A DNA stretch of 64,000 bases from Parafilimonas terrae (lineage in GTDB: Bacteria > Bacteroidota > Bacteroidia > Chitinophagales > Chitinophagaceae). Both the position numbers and the translations under genes were made by a program. This document shows positions 25,467 to 35,622 of the stretch, piece by piece; the first letter of the stretch is position 1; each line of letters opens with the position of its first letter. Where the stretch lies: the NCBI RefSeq assembly GCF_900115755.1, contig NZ_FOXQ01000013.1, forward strand, positions 1 to 64,000, given 5' to 3'. The notes beneath the pieces are model-generated. The model was not told the DNA's origin and made no database searches. It saw only the letters and a list, made by a program, of their open reading frames with translations.

Positions 25467-26465
25467 ATGCAAACAGGAGAAGATATAAAGGTTTTAAATG
25501 AAAAAATTCAGCAGGCTTCTATATTTATTGAAACATTACGCAATACTTTAAGTAAAGTAATCATAGGCCAGTATGAAATGGTTGACCGGCTTATGATTGC
25601 CTTGTTAAGTAACGGGCATATTTTACTGGAAGGTGTGCCGGGCCTTGCAAAAACATTGACCATAAAATCGCTGGCGCAGGCCATACATGCAAAGTTCAGC
25701 CGCATACAGTTTACACCGGATTTGTTGCCGGCCGACGTCACCGGCACTATGATTTATAACCAGCAGCGCAACGAATTTGTTGTGCGTAAAGGGCCCATTT
25801 TCGCCAATTTTATTTTAGCGGATGAAATAAACCGCGCCCCCGCAAAAGTGCAAAGCGCTTTACTGGAAGCCATGCAGGAAAAACAGGTTACCATTGGAGA
25901 GCAAACTTATCGTTTGGAAGAACCGTTTTTGGTGCTGGCAACGCAAAACCCGCTGGAACAGGAAGGCACTTATCCCTTGCCTGAAGCCCAGGTTGACCGT
26001 TTTATGATGAAGGTGATTGTGAAATATCCTGACAAACAGGAAGAGCAAATGATTATCCGCAACCAGGTACAGGGCATGCAGTTACCAAGTATAGAGCCTG
26101 TTGTTAGTTTAGACGAAGTGAATGCCGGCAAAGCCTTAACAAGGCAGGTTTATATTGATGAAAAAATTGAAAAATATATTGTTGATATAGTTTTTGCCAC
26201 CAGGTTTCCGGATCAGTATAATTTGTCGAAGCTGCGTAATATTATTAGTTATGGCGCTTCTCCGAGAGCAAGCATTAACCTTGCACTGGCTGCAAAAGCG
26301 CATGCCTTTATGCATAAACGCGGCTTTGTAATTCCCGATGATATAAAAACAATCTGTAAAGATGTATTGCGTCACCGCATTGGTTTAACCTACGAGGCAG
26401 AAGCAGAAAACATAACAGCAGAAACAATTATTTCAGAGATTTTGAGAACGGTGAATGTGCCGTAG
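25467..26465 (+). CDS. MoxR-family AAA+ ATPase
   Basis: MoxR ATPases act as chaperones for VWA-domain proteins. The 332-residue sequence has Walker A as the MoxR-type LEGVPGLAKTL (about 54-64), Walker B FILADEINRAPAKVQ (about 113-127), a sensor TQNPLEQEGTYPLPEAQ, and the C-terminal lid with YGASPRAS. It heads the gene order MoxR-DUF58-BatD-like-BatA typical of Bacteroidota, where it is thought to fit together the von Willebrand factor A proteins. Confidence 0.93.
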   Translation: MQTGEDIKVLNEKIQQASIFIETLRNTLSKVIIGQYEMVDRLMIALLSNGHILLEGVPGLAKTLTIKSLAQAIHAKFSRIQFTPDLLPADVTGTMIYNQQRNEFVVRKGPIFANFILADEINRAPAKVQSALLEAMQEKQVTIGEQTYRLEEPFLVLATQNPLEQEGTYPLPEAQVDRFMMKVIVKYPDKQEEQMIIRNQVQGMQLPSIEPVVSLDEVNAGKALTRQVYIDEKIEKYIVDIVFATRFPDQYNLSKLRNIISYGASPRASINLALAAKAHAFMHKRGFVIPDDIKTICKDVLRHRIGLTYEAEAENITAETIISEILRTVNVP

Positions 26466-26500
26466 GGCTGTCAACTCTCATCTGTCAACCGTCAACTATA
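26466..26500 (+). repeat. GTCAACTGTCAAC-type repeat (R3)
   Basis: GTCAACTCTCATCTGTCAAC units fill the 36-bp gap between MoxR and DUF58. The same kind of run lies inside the next gene junction, at 27376-27404. Confidence 0.45.
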
Positions 26501-26501
26501 A

Positions 26502-27368
26502 ATGGAAGTAAGCGAGTTATTAAAAAAAGTAAGAACGCTCGAAATAAAAAGCAGGCGTTTAACCAATCACCTTTTTACAGGCGAATATCATACTGCTTTT
26601 CGCGGACAGGGTATGGCATTTAAAGAAGTGCGTGAATACCAGCCGGGCGATGATGTGCGGTTTATTGACTGGAATGTTTCTGCAAGAATGGATCGCACTT
26701 ACAGTAAAATTTTTGAAGAAGAAAGAGAACTGAGTGTTTTTTTATTGATTGATGTAAGCGCCAGCAGTTTGTTTGGCACTTTCAAGCAAAGTAAAAAAGA
26801 ATTGATAACTGAAATGGCGGCCGTGCTTGCTTTTTCAGCTATTAGCAATAACGATAAAGCAGGGTTGATCTTTTTTAGTAATAAAGTTGAAAAATATATT
26901 CCCGCAAAAAAAGGTAAAGAACATGTTTTATACATGCTGCGGGAAATGATAACGTTTCAGCCCCGTTCTTCACAAACGGATATTACGAAAGCCATTGCTT
27001 ACCTGAACCGCGTTACCAGACATAAAAGCATTGTTTTTATTCTAAGCGATTTTGCCGATGCCGGCTATGAGCAAACGCTTAAAGTTGCGGCAAAGCGGCA
27101 CGATATAATTGGCATACAGGTGCATGATAAAAGGGATATTGATTTACCTAAAATGGGTTTATTACAACTGCAGGATGCTGAAACCGGCCGCAGCATTTTA
27201 TTAAACACCAGCGATGTGGTAATGCGGGCAGAATATAACAGGCAGTTTAATAAAATTCAGGAAGATGCCAGGCATATTTTCAGGCTTGCCGGCGCAGATC
27301 TTGTTCAACTTGCAACAGGCGACGATTATGTAAAAGCCTTGCAGCAATTTTTTATGAAGCGGGCATGA
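26502..27368 (+). CDS. DUF58 protein (VWA-like fold) of the Bat operon
   Basis: The 288-residue protein carries the DUF58 signature GEYHTAFRGQGMAFKEVREYQPGDDVRFIDWNVSARM (about 27-63), followed by a VWA-like domain with LLIDVSASSLFG near residue 83 and an ILSDFADAGYE stretch. DUF58 proteins are regular partners of MoxR ATPases. The stop codon overlaps the next start as ATGA, so the downstream protein is translationally coupled. Confidence 0.9.
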   Translation: MEVSELLKKVRTLEIKSRRLTNHLFTGEYHTAFRGQGMAFKEVREYQPGDDVRFIDWNVSARMDRTYSKIFEEERELSVFLLIDVSASSLFGTFKQSKKELITEMAAVLAFSAISNNDKAGLIFFSNKVEKYIPAKKGKEHVLYMLREMITFQPRSSQTDITKAIAYLNRVTRHKSIVFILSDFADAGYEQTLKVAAKRHDIIGIQVHDKRDIDLPKMGLLQLQDAETGRSILLNTSDVVMRAEYNRQFNKIQEDARHIFRLAGADLVQLATGDDYVKALQQFFMKRA

Positions 27369-28378
27369 GAAACCGGTCAATAGTCAACAGTCAAGAGTCA
27401 ACAGTGGTTGCAACTTCTTTTATTGCAATGAGGATATGCTTAGCCCTCATTGTATCTGCTATTTTTTTTACATCTTCCGCACAATCAGTATCTGCATCTG
27501 TTGACAGGGATAAAATTTTATTAGGCGAACAGGTTACACTTAAAATAAGCCTTAACAGGATAAATGAAAATAATTTTTTTGTTGCAACATGGCCTCAAAT
27601 AAATGATACCATTAATCATGCGGAAATTGTGAAACGCGCCGCTATTGATACCATCAACGTCGCCGGCAATTTCACTTACCAGCAAAACTTTGTAATCACA
27701 TCTTTCGATTCAGGCCGGTGGCAGCTTGGCCCTTTTAATTTTATTATCCAGGAAAAATCAACCGGCAAAAAGATACAACTTCAAACCCCGCCGCTTTATT
27801 TAACCGTGCTTCCTGTAGATGTATCTTCTTTAAAAGAATATCATCCCATAAAAGATATTATTGATGTGCCAACAGGCTTTAACTGGTTGCCTGTAATTAT
27901 AGCTGCACTCTTGGTTTTGCTGATAGCAACTATTGCATTCATCATCATAAAAAGAAAGAAAAAGCCTGCATCGCAACCCAGGCCCGAACTAAAAGGAACG
28001 CCCCTGGAAAGGGCTTTGAAAAAGCTAAAGGCTTTGCAGCAGCAGAACCTGTCATCAACAGGTGCAATAAAAAAATTTCATTCAGATATGGATGATGCCA
28101 CCAGGCAATACATTGAAGAAGTAACCAATATAAAAGCGCTGCATTTAACTGCCGGCGAATTATTGCCCCGCCTTAAATTTTATATGCAGGATGCAGCGGA
28201 AAGAAATAATTTCAGCCGCATATTCAATTTGAATGCCTCGGTAAAATTCGCCCGGTATTTGCCCGGTGAAACGGAAAGTAAAAATACGCTGGAGGAGATT
28301 ATCAGAATAATTACAGACATTGATGAAAATATAAACAGGGCAAGAACTGATGCTGACAGACTGGTACCAAAATATTGA
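27365..28378 (+). CDS. BatD-like membrane protein of the Bat operon
   Basis: The 337-residue protein has an N-terminal signal/anchor, an outer beta-rich BatD-type segment (VSASVDRDKILLGEQVTLKI onward), one membrane span near 176-196 (WLPVIIAALLVLLIATIAFIII) and a cytoplasmic basic, helical tail. The start overlaps the DUF58 stop as ATGA. Codons 5-14 come from a GTCAAC repeat of the intergenic type, and a second ATG at 27428 gives a more normal signal peptide. The gene sits in the usual place before batA and overlaps it by 29 bp. Confidence 0.75.
   Translation: MRNRSIVNSQESTVVATSFIAMRICLALIVSAIFFTSSAQSVSASVDRDKILLGEQVTLKISLNRINENNFFVATWPQINDTINHAEIVKRAAIDTINVAGNFTYQQNFVITSFDSGRWQLGPFNFIIQEKSTGKKIQLQTPPLYLTVLPVDVSSLKEYHPIKDIIDVPTGFNWLPVIIAALLVLLIATIAFIIIKRKKKPASQPRPELKGTPLERALKKLKALQQQNLSSTGAIKKFHSDMDDATRQYIEEVTNIKALHLTAGELLPRLKFYMQDAAERNNFSRIFNLNASVKFARYLPGETESKNTLEEIIRIITDIDENINRARTDADRLVPKY
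27376..27404 (+). repeat. GTCAATAGTCAACAGTCAAG repeat (R3) inside coding region
   Basis: Four imperfect seven-base GTCAACA units lie in the 5' end of the BatD-like frame, adding about ten Val/Asn/Ser/Gln residues ahead of the signal peptide. Confidence 0.5.
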
Positions 28379-29357
28379 ATTTGCACATACCTGGGTTTTA
28401 GGCGCTTTATTGTTAATGCCCATATTAGTTTATGAATATATAAGGCGCAACAAAAAGCAACAGGCTTCTATGCTGGTTACTACCACTTATTTTGTAAGGG
28501 TAACCAAAAACCTGAGAGTATCGTTAAGGCATTTACCTTTTGTGTTAAGATGCCTTGCACTGGTATGCTTGATACTGGCGCTTGCAAGGCCGCGTATAAA
28601 ATTTACAGAAACGCAAAATGAAGGAGAAGGAATTGATATTGTGCTTTGCTTTGATATAAGCGGCAGCATGACCGAAAAAGATTTTGAGCCCAACCGGCTT
28701 GAAGCAGCGAAGCAGGTGGCATCAAGCTTTGTAAGCAACAGGCCGGGCGATGAAATTGGGATTGTAATTTTCAGTAACCTGAGCTTTACCTTGTGCCCGC
28801 TTACCTCCGATCATGATGCTGTTTTAAACCAGGTAAAAAATATACAAAGCGGTTACCTGCAGGATGAAGGTACAGCCATTGGCAGCGGTATTGCAACAAG
28901 CGTTGACAGGCTGCGTTACAGCAAAGTAAAAAGTAAAATAATCATTCTTTTGACCGATGGTGTTGATTTCGGTGGAACCATTCCGCCGGATATGGCGTTG
29001 CAGATGGCAAAATATTATGGCATAAAAATTTATACGATTGGGGTTGGCTCAGAGAAAGAAGTGGATGAAGTGGTGGATTCTCCGCTGGGGCCTGTTGTTC
29101 AGCATAAAACATTGCAGTATAACGAGGCTTTACTAAAGAAACTCGCCGATGAAACCGGTGGCCAGTATTTTCATGCTACTGATAAATCTGCCTTGCAAAA
29201 AATTTACGGTAGCATAAACCAGCTTGAAAAATCTAAAATAAAAGTAAAAACCTATAACCGCTATACGGATAAATTTTTGCCGCTGCTTGTTGCCGCAGTT
29301 ATCTATATTTTAATAGAAGCCCTGCTGCGTTATACTGTATTCCGGAAATTTCCTTAG
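28350..29357 (+). CDS. batA: BatA-like VWA-domain membrane protein
   Basis: The protein (335 aa) has two N-terminal spans (about 13-28 and 62-80), a von Willebrand factor A domain (about 92-290) and a C-terminal span. The MIDAS motif DISGS (about 102-106) is complete, with the later T in DEGTAIGSG and the D in LLTDGVD. BatA proteins occur in Bacteroidota operons linked to aerotolerance and envelope stress. Normally batB, batC, batD and batE follow; here none does, and a repeated sequence starts four bases after the stop. Confidence 0.88.
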   Translation: MLTDWYQNIEFAHTWVLGALLLMPILVYEYIRRNKKQQASMLVTTTYFVRVTKNLRVSLRHLPFVLRCLALVCLILALARPRIKFTETQNEGEGIDIVLCFDISGSMTEKDFEPNRLEAAKQVASSFVSNRPGDEIGIVIFSNLSFTLCPLTSDHDAVLNQVKNIQSGYLQDEGTAIGSGIATSVDRLRYSKVKSKIIILLTDGVDFGGTIPPDMALQMAKYYGIKIYTIGVGSEKEVDEVVDSPLGPVVQHKTLQYNEALLKKLADETGGQYFHATDKSALQKIYGSINQLEKSKIKVKTYNRYTDKFLPLLVAAVIYILIEALLRYTVFRKFP

Positions 29358-29361
29358 AAGT

Positions 29362-29470
29362 TATTTAAATCGTTATTGAATATATCTGTTCCAGCACAGA
29401 TTGCACAGTTGTGTGCAACCTATTTGACGCTCTTAATTCATAAAGCAACAATTATTCTAAGCGATTTACA
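29362..29470. repeat. Direct repeat copy 1 (~109 bp)
   Basis: This segment matches 32298-32407 over its whole length with about six differences. It starts four bases after the batA stop and ends before the AraC gene. It holds an inverted repeat TTGCACA-GTTG-TGTGCAA (29401-29418), which is also kept in copy 2 with longer arms. Confidence 0.85.
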
Positions 29471-29522
29471 AGTTAATGCACACAAGCAGCAGCCCATGCA
29501 GGCGCCAATTTTAAAAACTCAC

Positions 29523-30419
29523 TTAATTCAGCAATCGATATTCATTTGGAGACTGCCCGATATGCTGCTTAAAGAAGCGGGTAAAATGTTGAGGGTATTT
29601 AAATCCTAACTCATAGGCAATTTGCCTAACAGATTTGTTTTGGTCAAATATTCTTTCTTTCGCCACATCAATCAATTTTGATTGTATATATTCCTGCGCT
29701 GTTTTCCCTGTTTCTTTCTTTACAAGGTCGCCAAAATAACCAGGCGACAAGTTTAATTCGCTTGCACACCAGGCAACAGAAGGCAAACCGGTTGTTTGAG
29801 GTTTATCTGTATTAAAATATTCATGCAATAAATTTTCAAACCTTTCTAAAATACCCTTGTGCACATTATCCCGGGTAATAAACTGGCGGTCGTAAAAACG
29901 AAAACAATAATTCAAAAACAGTTCAATATTCGATACAATCAGTTGCTTGCTGTGCTTGTCAATTGCATGCTTCAATTCATATTCAATTTTTGAAAAACAA
30001 TCCAATACAATTTCCCGTTCCCGTTCTGATAAATGCAGTGCTTCATTGGATTGATAGCCAAAAAAAGTATAACCCTGAATATGCTTTCCAAGCGAAGTGC
30101 CATAAATTAAATCAGAATGAAATACCAACGCATAACCCTTTGGCTGATACGTTTCTCCGTTACTGTTAACGCCAGCAACTTGTCCGGGTGCAAGGAAAAC
30201 CAAAGTGCCTTCCTGGTAGTCGTAAGTATGGCGGCCATAAGTCAAATCACCGCATTTTACTTCTTTTAAAAAGATGGTATAGAATCCAAAATACATGCGG
30301 GAGCCTTGTCGCGGACTGGCTTTCGATAAATCAACCACACTTACCAGGGGATGAAGTGTTTCATTATTATTAAATATGTTGTAATCGCTGATAGTCTCAA
30401 ATCTTCTTATGTAACTCAT
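29523..30419 (-). CDS. AraC-family transcriptional regulator
   Basis: The 298-residue protein has an N-terminal cupin-like ligand region (about 30-150) and a C-terminal double HTH: ELNLSPGYFGDLVKKETGKT for the first and IAYELGFKYPQHFTRFFKQH for the second. It is divergent from the NTF2-like gene at 30615 with about 195 bp between, so it probably controls that gene and perhaps the SMP-30, SDR and aldo/keto reductase genes that follow. The inducer is unknown. Confidence 0.9.
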   Translation of the reverse strand: MSYIRRFETISDYNIFNNNETLHPLVSVVDLSKASPRQGSRMYFGFYTIFLKEVKCGDLTYGRHTYDYQEGTLVFLAPGQVAGVNSNGETYQPKGYALVFHSDLIYGTSLGKHIQGYTFFGYQSNEALHLSEREREIVLDCFSKIEYELKHAIDKHSKQLIVSNIELFLNYCFRFYDRQFITRDNVHKGILERFENLLHEYFNTDKPQTTGLPSVAWCASELNLSPGYFGDLVKKETGKTAQEYIQSKLIDVAKERIFDQNKSVRQIAYELGFKYPQHFTRFFKQHIGQSPNEYRLLN

Positions 30420-30614
30420 AATACTGCTTTTATCTGGTTTAAAATTACCATCTTGTTTCCCGTTTTTTCAATAAATAATCCGTAATCAGCAATATTGGTA
30501 GATAAATCCGCAATTCATATACCATTAAGGCTAAAGAATGCCAAGACCTTTGCAGTAACAAATAAAGAAATCACTGCAATAATTAATTCATTAAAACTTT
30601 TAAATAATAACAAT

Positions 30615-31133
30615 ATGAAAGCAAAAATTCTAGGACTGTTTCTTTTAACAATGATTGTGCAATCGTCCTATGCACAGCAGCCGCCAACGGAAACAATTAA
30701 AACTTCCACCAATAAGAGCCCTGAACAAAAGGAAATTATCAACCTTTCCAAACAGAAATGGGATTGGATGGCTGACAAAAATGTAGATTCTTTAAACGTG
30801 CTGTTCGATGACAAATGTATGTTTACCCACATGGGAGGAACTTGGGGAAAAACCCCGGAATTGGCCACTATAAAAAGCGGTGGTATCTGGTATAAAAAAG
30901 CCGAAGTTTATTCAGTTAGTGTGAACCTGTTTAATAACAACAACACCGCAATCCTTTTAAATGATATTGACCTGGTAGCTGTTGTAGGCGGAAGGGAAGT
31001 TACCAATCCTTTTATGGTTACTGAAGTGTATATTAAGGAAAACGGTAAATGGAAGATGGCTCAACTTACTTTCTCTCACCTGATGAGGTCGGTTAAGATG
31101 AAGAATCATGACAGCAATAATAACACGCAGTAG
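30615..31133 (+). CDS. Secreted NTF2/SnoaL-like (DUF4440) protein
   Basis: From the ATG at 30615 the protein has 172 residues with a signal peptide cut near SSYAQ. Longer upstream frames would put 40 residues ahead of the signal peptide and are unlikely. The mature part has the NTF2-like pattern: a first helix QKEIINLSKQKWDWMADKNVDSLN, then LFDDKCMFTHMGG and the closing sheet VTEVYIKENGKWKMAQLTFSHL. This fold serves as a ligand-binding or small isomerase scaffold; the specific role is unknown. Confidence 0.78.
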   Translation: MKAKILGLFLLTMIVQSSYAQQPPTETIKTSTNKSPEQKEIINLSKQKWDWMADKNVDSLNVLFDDKCMFTHMGGTWGKTPELATIKSGGIWYKKAEVYSVSVNLFNNNNTAILLNDIDLVAVVGGREVTNPFMVTEVYIKENGKWKMAQLTFSHLMRSVKMKNHDSNNNTQ

Positions 31134-31170
31134 CATTAAAGCGAATAAATAACCATAAAAAAATAAAGCG

Positions 31171-32223
31171 ATGAAAAAAATAAATTCTTATAGAAGCCTT
31201 ATCACATTTGGCTTTACCACTCTGATAAGCACCTGCCTTCTTACTAACCCTGTGTTTGCACAGCAGACCGATGAATCAAAACCGTATTCTGTTGGAAAAC
31301 CACTTGGCGTTTCCGGGAATCCGGCATCAGACGGGGATTTTCAAGCGATGTCATCCAATGTAAAAGTTTATGGTGGTACTTATTCTGCAGAAAGCTGTTC
31401 TTATGATGCACAAAGTGGGCTTATCGTTGTTCCCAATCGCGGCCTGCCACAATCCATGCAGAAAAATGATGCCTGGGTTTCTCTCATCAATCACGATGGA
31501 TCTGTGCATACTGTAAGATGGATCGGCGTTCAGCGTCCGGATGATCGTAAAAAGCTATCTCCGCCTCTTGTATTAAATGAACCGTTCGGCAGTGATATCA
31601 TGAAGGGCATTTTGTATTTGGCAGATCGGGATGGCGGCACAGGCAAAGACGATCCAAGTGTTGCCGTTATCCGCAAATTCAGCATGAAGACTGGTGAACC
31701 AATCGGTGAAGTTAGAATTGAAGATGCCGGCTGGATCAATGATATTGAAGTGAAAGAAGATGGCACCATTTACGCAACGGAAACGGGCGATTTTGGCAAA
31801 CCAAATCCAAACCCTGATACATGGAAGGTTTGGAAGGTTACACCTGCCGGCAAAGCAAGTGTTTTCGTACAAGGCCCACCGCTTAATGTTCCTAATGGTA
31901 TTGCTTTCGATCCGCAAGGCAATATTGTTGTTGTTAATTCCGGTAATGCCGATGTACTGACATTTTCACAAGATGGTAAATTATTGAAAACAGAAACCGC
32001 TGCGCAACCGGGAAGCGATGGCCTTGTCATTCTGCCCGATGGTACAAAATATGTGTGCAGTGTCTTTAATGGCGGCGTGTCCAGGATCCGGCCAGGGAAG
32101 CCTGCTGAATTAATTGCAAAAAATATTCCCAGCGCCGCTTCAATGTGCTATGATAGCAAGACGAATCAGCTTGTCATCCCAATGAACGCTAACAATGGCC
32201 TTGCATTTATACCGCTCGATTAA
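31171..32223 (+). CDS. Secreted SMP-30/gluconolactonase-like beta-propeller
   Basis: After a signal peptide (end near VFAQQ, residue 32) the ~318-residue mature protein has propeller-type repeats such as GWINDIEVKEDGTIYATETGDF, NVPNGIAFDPQGNIVVVNSG and GSDGLVILPDGTKYVCSVFNGGVSRI. These match the SMP-30/NHL family. SMP-30 proteins include calcium-dependent lactonases; the ligand residues cannot be confirmed by eye. It is 37 bp after the NTF2-like gene and probably in the same AraC-controlled unit. Confidence 0.82.
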   Translation: MKKINSYRSLITFGFTTLISTCLLTNPVFAQQTDESKPYSVGKPLGVSGNPASDGDFQAMSSNVKVYGGTYSAESCSYDAQSGLIVVPNRGLPQSMQKNDAWVSLINHDGSVHTVRWIGVQRPDDRKKLSPPLVLNEPFGSDIMKGILYLADRDGGTGKDDPSVAVIRKFSMKTGEPIGEVRIEDAGWINDIEVKEDGTIYATETGDFGKPNPNPDTWKVWKVTPAGKASVFVQGPPLNVPNGIAFDPQGNIVVVNSGNADVLTFSQDGKLLKTETAAQPGSDGLVILPDGTKYVCSVFNGGVSRIRPGKPAELIAKNIPSAASMCYDSKTNQLVIPMNANNGLAFIPLD

Positions 32224-32297
32224 GCCATCTTTCATCATTTATTCCATGAATACTACAACTTTATAAAGAGAAGATGAAAAATCTGCCTGGCTAATTA

Positions 32298-32407
32298 TAT
32301 TTAAATCGTTATTGAATATATCTGTTTCAGCACAGATTGCACAGTTGTGTGTGCAATCTATTTGACGCTCTTAATCATAAAGCAACAATTATTCTAAGTG
32401 ACTTACA
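32298..32407. repeat. Direct repeat copy 2 (~110 bp)
   Basis: This is the second copy of 29362-29470. Its inverted repeat GATTGCACA-N6-TGTGCAATC has nine-base arms, longer than in copy 1. It lies 75 bp after the SMP-30 gene and 150 bp before the SDR gene. The rest of the 334-bp gap (32224-32557) shows no other feature. Confidence 0.85.
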
Positions 32408-32557
32408 GCAAAAAAAGGATATTGAAAAAGCGGCTCTCTAAAAGCAATTAATTCTTTTTACCTGCCTGTTAATAAGCCGTTTTTTTCTTTACGCTTTCAA
32501 TTCATCTTGTGAAGGAATGAAGAAGATGTCAGAATTAAATTTTAAAAAGACAACATT

Positions 32558-33403
32558 ATGAAAAAGAATTCTGTAAATGTAATTGTAGTCATCGGTGCAG
32601 GCTCCATCGGTCAGGCAATTGCCCGGCGTGTAAGCGCCGGTAAACACGTTTTGCTTGCGGATTTGAAAAAAGATAATGCCGATGCTGCCGCAAAAACGCT
32701 AAGTGAGGCCGGTTTTGACATAAGCACAGCGATTGTTGATATTTCATCAAGGCAATCCATTCATGAACTGGTTGAAAAAGCTACCTCTATTGGCAGCGTT
32801 GCCGGATTAATACATGCGGCAGGGGTCTCTCCTTCCCAGGCATCACCATCCACAATACTTCACGTAGATTTATATGGCACTGCCGTTATTTTAGAAGAAT
32901 TCGGCAATGTGATTGAAAGCGGCGGCTCGGGTGTAGTGATAGCTTCACAATCGGGGCATCGCCTGCCAGCGCTAACACCTGAACAAAACAAGGCATTGGC
33001 AACAACGCCTGCCGACGAACTATTATCGCTTCCATTTTTACAATCAGACAAGATAACTGACCCGCTGCATGCTTATCAAATATCCAAAAGAGGAAACACC
33101 CTTCGGGTAATGGCAGAAGCAGTTAGATGGGGTAAACGGGGTGCAAGAATTAATTCAATAAGCCCCGGAATTATCATCACCCCTTTAGCAAAAGATGAAC
33201 TGAACGGGCCAAGAGGTGAAGGATATCGCAGGATGATTGAATTATGTCCTGCAGGCAGGGCCGGCACTCCTGATGAGGTGGGGAATGTTGCTGCCTTGCT
33301 AATGGGACCAGACGGCGCATTCATTACCGGCAGCGACTTTTTGATGGATGGTGGAGTTACGGCGTCTTATTGGTATGGAGAACTGGCGCCTGATTCGAAA
33401 TAA
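32558..33403 (+). CDS. Short-chain dehydrogenase/reductase
   Basis: The 281-residue SDR has the cofactor motif GAGSIGQAIA near 13-22 (a GxGxxG-like variant of TGxxxGxG). LLADLKKDNA follows, with an Asp that suggests NAD preference, then HAAG, and an active site with Ser (VIASQSGHR) and Y173-Q-I-S-K177. The C-terminus ends DFLMDGGVTASYWYGEL as in many SDRs. The substrate is unknown. It lies between direct repeat copy 2 and the frameshifted aldo/keto reductase, in a group of oxidoreductases next to the AraC gene. Confidence 0.9.
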   Translation: MKKNSVNVIVVIGAGSIGQAIARRVSAGKHVLLADLKKDNADAAAKTLSEAGFDISTAIVDISSRQSIHELVEKATSIGSVAGLIHAAGVSPSQASPSTILHVDLYGTAVILEEFGNVIESGGSGVVIASQSGHRLPALTPEQNKALATTPADELLSLPFLQSDKITDPLHAYQISKRGNTLRVMAEAVRWGKRGARINSISPGIIITPLAKDELNGPRGEGYRRMIELCPAGRAGTPDEVGNVAALLMGPDGAFITGSDFLMDGGVTASYWYGELAPDSK

Positions 33404-33449
33404 CCGCACTTACCTGCTTTTTATCTAATAAAAAGCAAACTATTTTGAT

Positions 33450-34584
<1,135 letters not shown>

Positions 34585-34806
34585 AAAACTCCGGTCATAA
34601 AATGAAAAAGAAATCATCAGGGTGCTGGAAAAGTTTTGGAAGGCTTTTCCATCAAAGATGGAATAGAAAGAGATAGGTTTTATTTGTGATAAAAGACGAT
34701 TGGAAACAATAAAAGTGATTAAATAAAAAACACAGCTTTTATTAATCACTTGTAGCAGGTGTGAAAAAAAATTGCAAAGAGTTTTACAGACAACAAGAAA
34801 AAACAG

Positions 34807-35544
34807 CTACGTAAAATCATAACCTATATGGCTGTATTCAATAGCTTTCGCTTCAATATATCTTTTAAAACGCACTAAATCTTCCTTTACTATTTCCCTC
34901 AGCCAGGGATTAATCACTGTTGCTGCGGCAGAGCCGATATAACCCGCCGGCGGGCGATAGCTGATCATAAGGTTAACTTCTGTTCCGCCGGTAGTGTTGG
35001 CAAACGTAATTTTACCGGCGGTTTCTATTTTAGAGCCGGGCAGTGAGCGCCAGCTTAATTCACGGCCTTCTTCCTGGTCAATAATTTCGGCTTTCCATGC
35101 TACGGCAGGAAGACGCCCGGGTGTTTTCAATTCCCAAACGGAATGCAACTCATCAACAACACTGATCTTTTTTATATGTTTTAAAAAACGTGGCAATCGT
35201 TCAAGGTTGCGCCATGATTCATAAACCAGTTGCCTTGGCGCTTTTACAATAAAGTAAGTTCTTATGTTTACGGCACGGGTATGCATTCTGAATTCTTCGC
35301 GTTTAAGCAAAGCGGTTACTAAACAATTGCCGGAAAGGCCTCTATAAAGAAAATACATTCCGCCATAACGCAACGCTTTCTTTACTATGCCTTGCTTTCC
35401 TTTTATAGCCATGCCATATAAAACAGCGCCGGCAGCCAGTGAAACGATGCGTCCCGTTTTTCCTACATTTATAACATTACTGTTTTCGTATAATTTCGTT
35501 GCCCGTGGTTCAAACGCATTACCGCTAAGTTTATAATTATGCAT
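34807..35544 (-). CDS. YgaP-like DUF2892 plus SRPBCC (cyclase/dehydrase) protein
   Basis: The 245-residue protein joins an N-terminal DUF2892-like hydrophobic region (about 20-75: NVGKTGRIVSLAAGAVLYGMA, then GGMYFLYRGLSGNC) to a polyketide-cyclase-like SRPBCC domain (about 92-235: FIVKAPRQLVYESWRNLERLPRFL). This pairing is widespread in bacteria and unexplained, though often near stress genes. It is monocistronic, in the opposite direction to rsgA. The 220-bp gap to the left holds a TTCCATC-AAA-GATGGAA stem but no gene. Confidence 0.8.
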   Translation of the reverse strand: MHNYKLSGNAFEPRATKLYENSNVINVGKTGRIVSLAAGAVLYGMAIKGKQGIVKKALRYGGMYFLYRGLSGNCLVTALLKREEFRMHTRAVNIRTYFIVKAPRQLVYESWRNLERLPRFLKHIKKISVVDELHSVWELKTPGRLPAVAWKAEIIDQEEGRELSWRSLPGSKIETAGKITFANTTGGTEVNLMISYRPPAGYIGSAAATVINPWLREIVKEDLVRFKRYIEAKAIEYSHIGYDFT

Positions 35545-35622
35545 CTATAATTTTTTTGTTTTATGCTGCAAAGCTCATTCCACTTATTATATTTATCAAT
35601 TGCCTTCATCTATCTTCGTTAA

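Noticed and set aside
26466-27404. CRISPR-like array from repeated GTCAAC units
   Set aside because: Units are about seven bases with no spacers; this is a short tandem repeat, not a CRISPR array.
30495-30614. Forty extra N-terminal residues for the NTF2-like protein
   Set aside because: They would precede a complete signal peptide beginning at the ATG at 30615.
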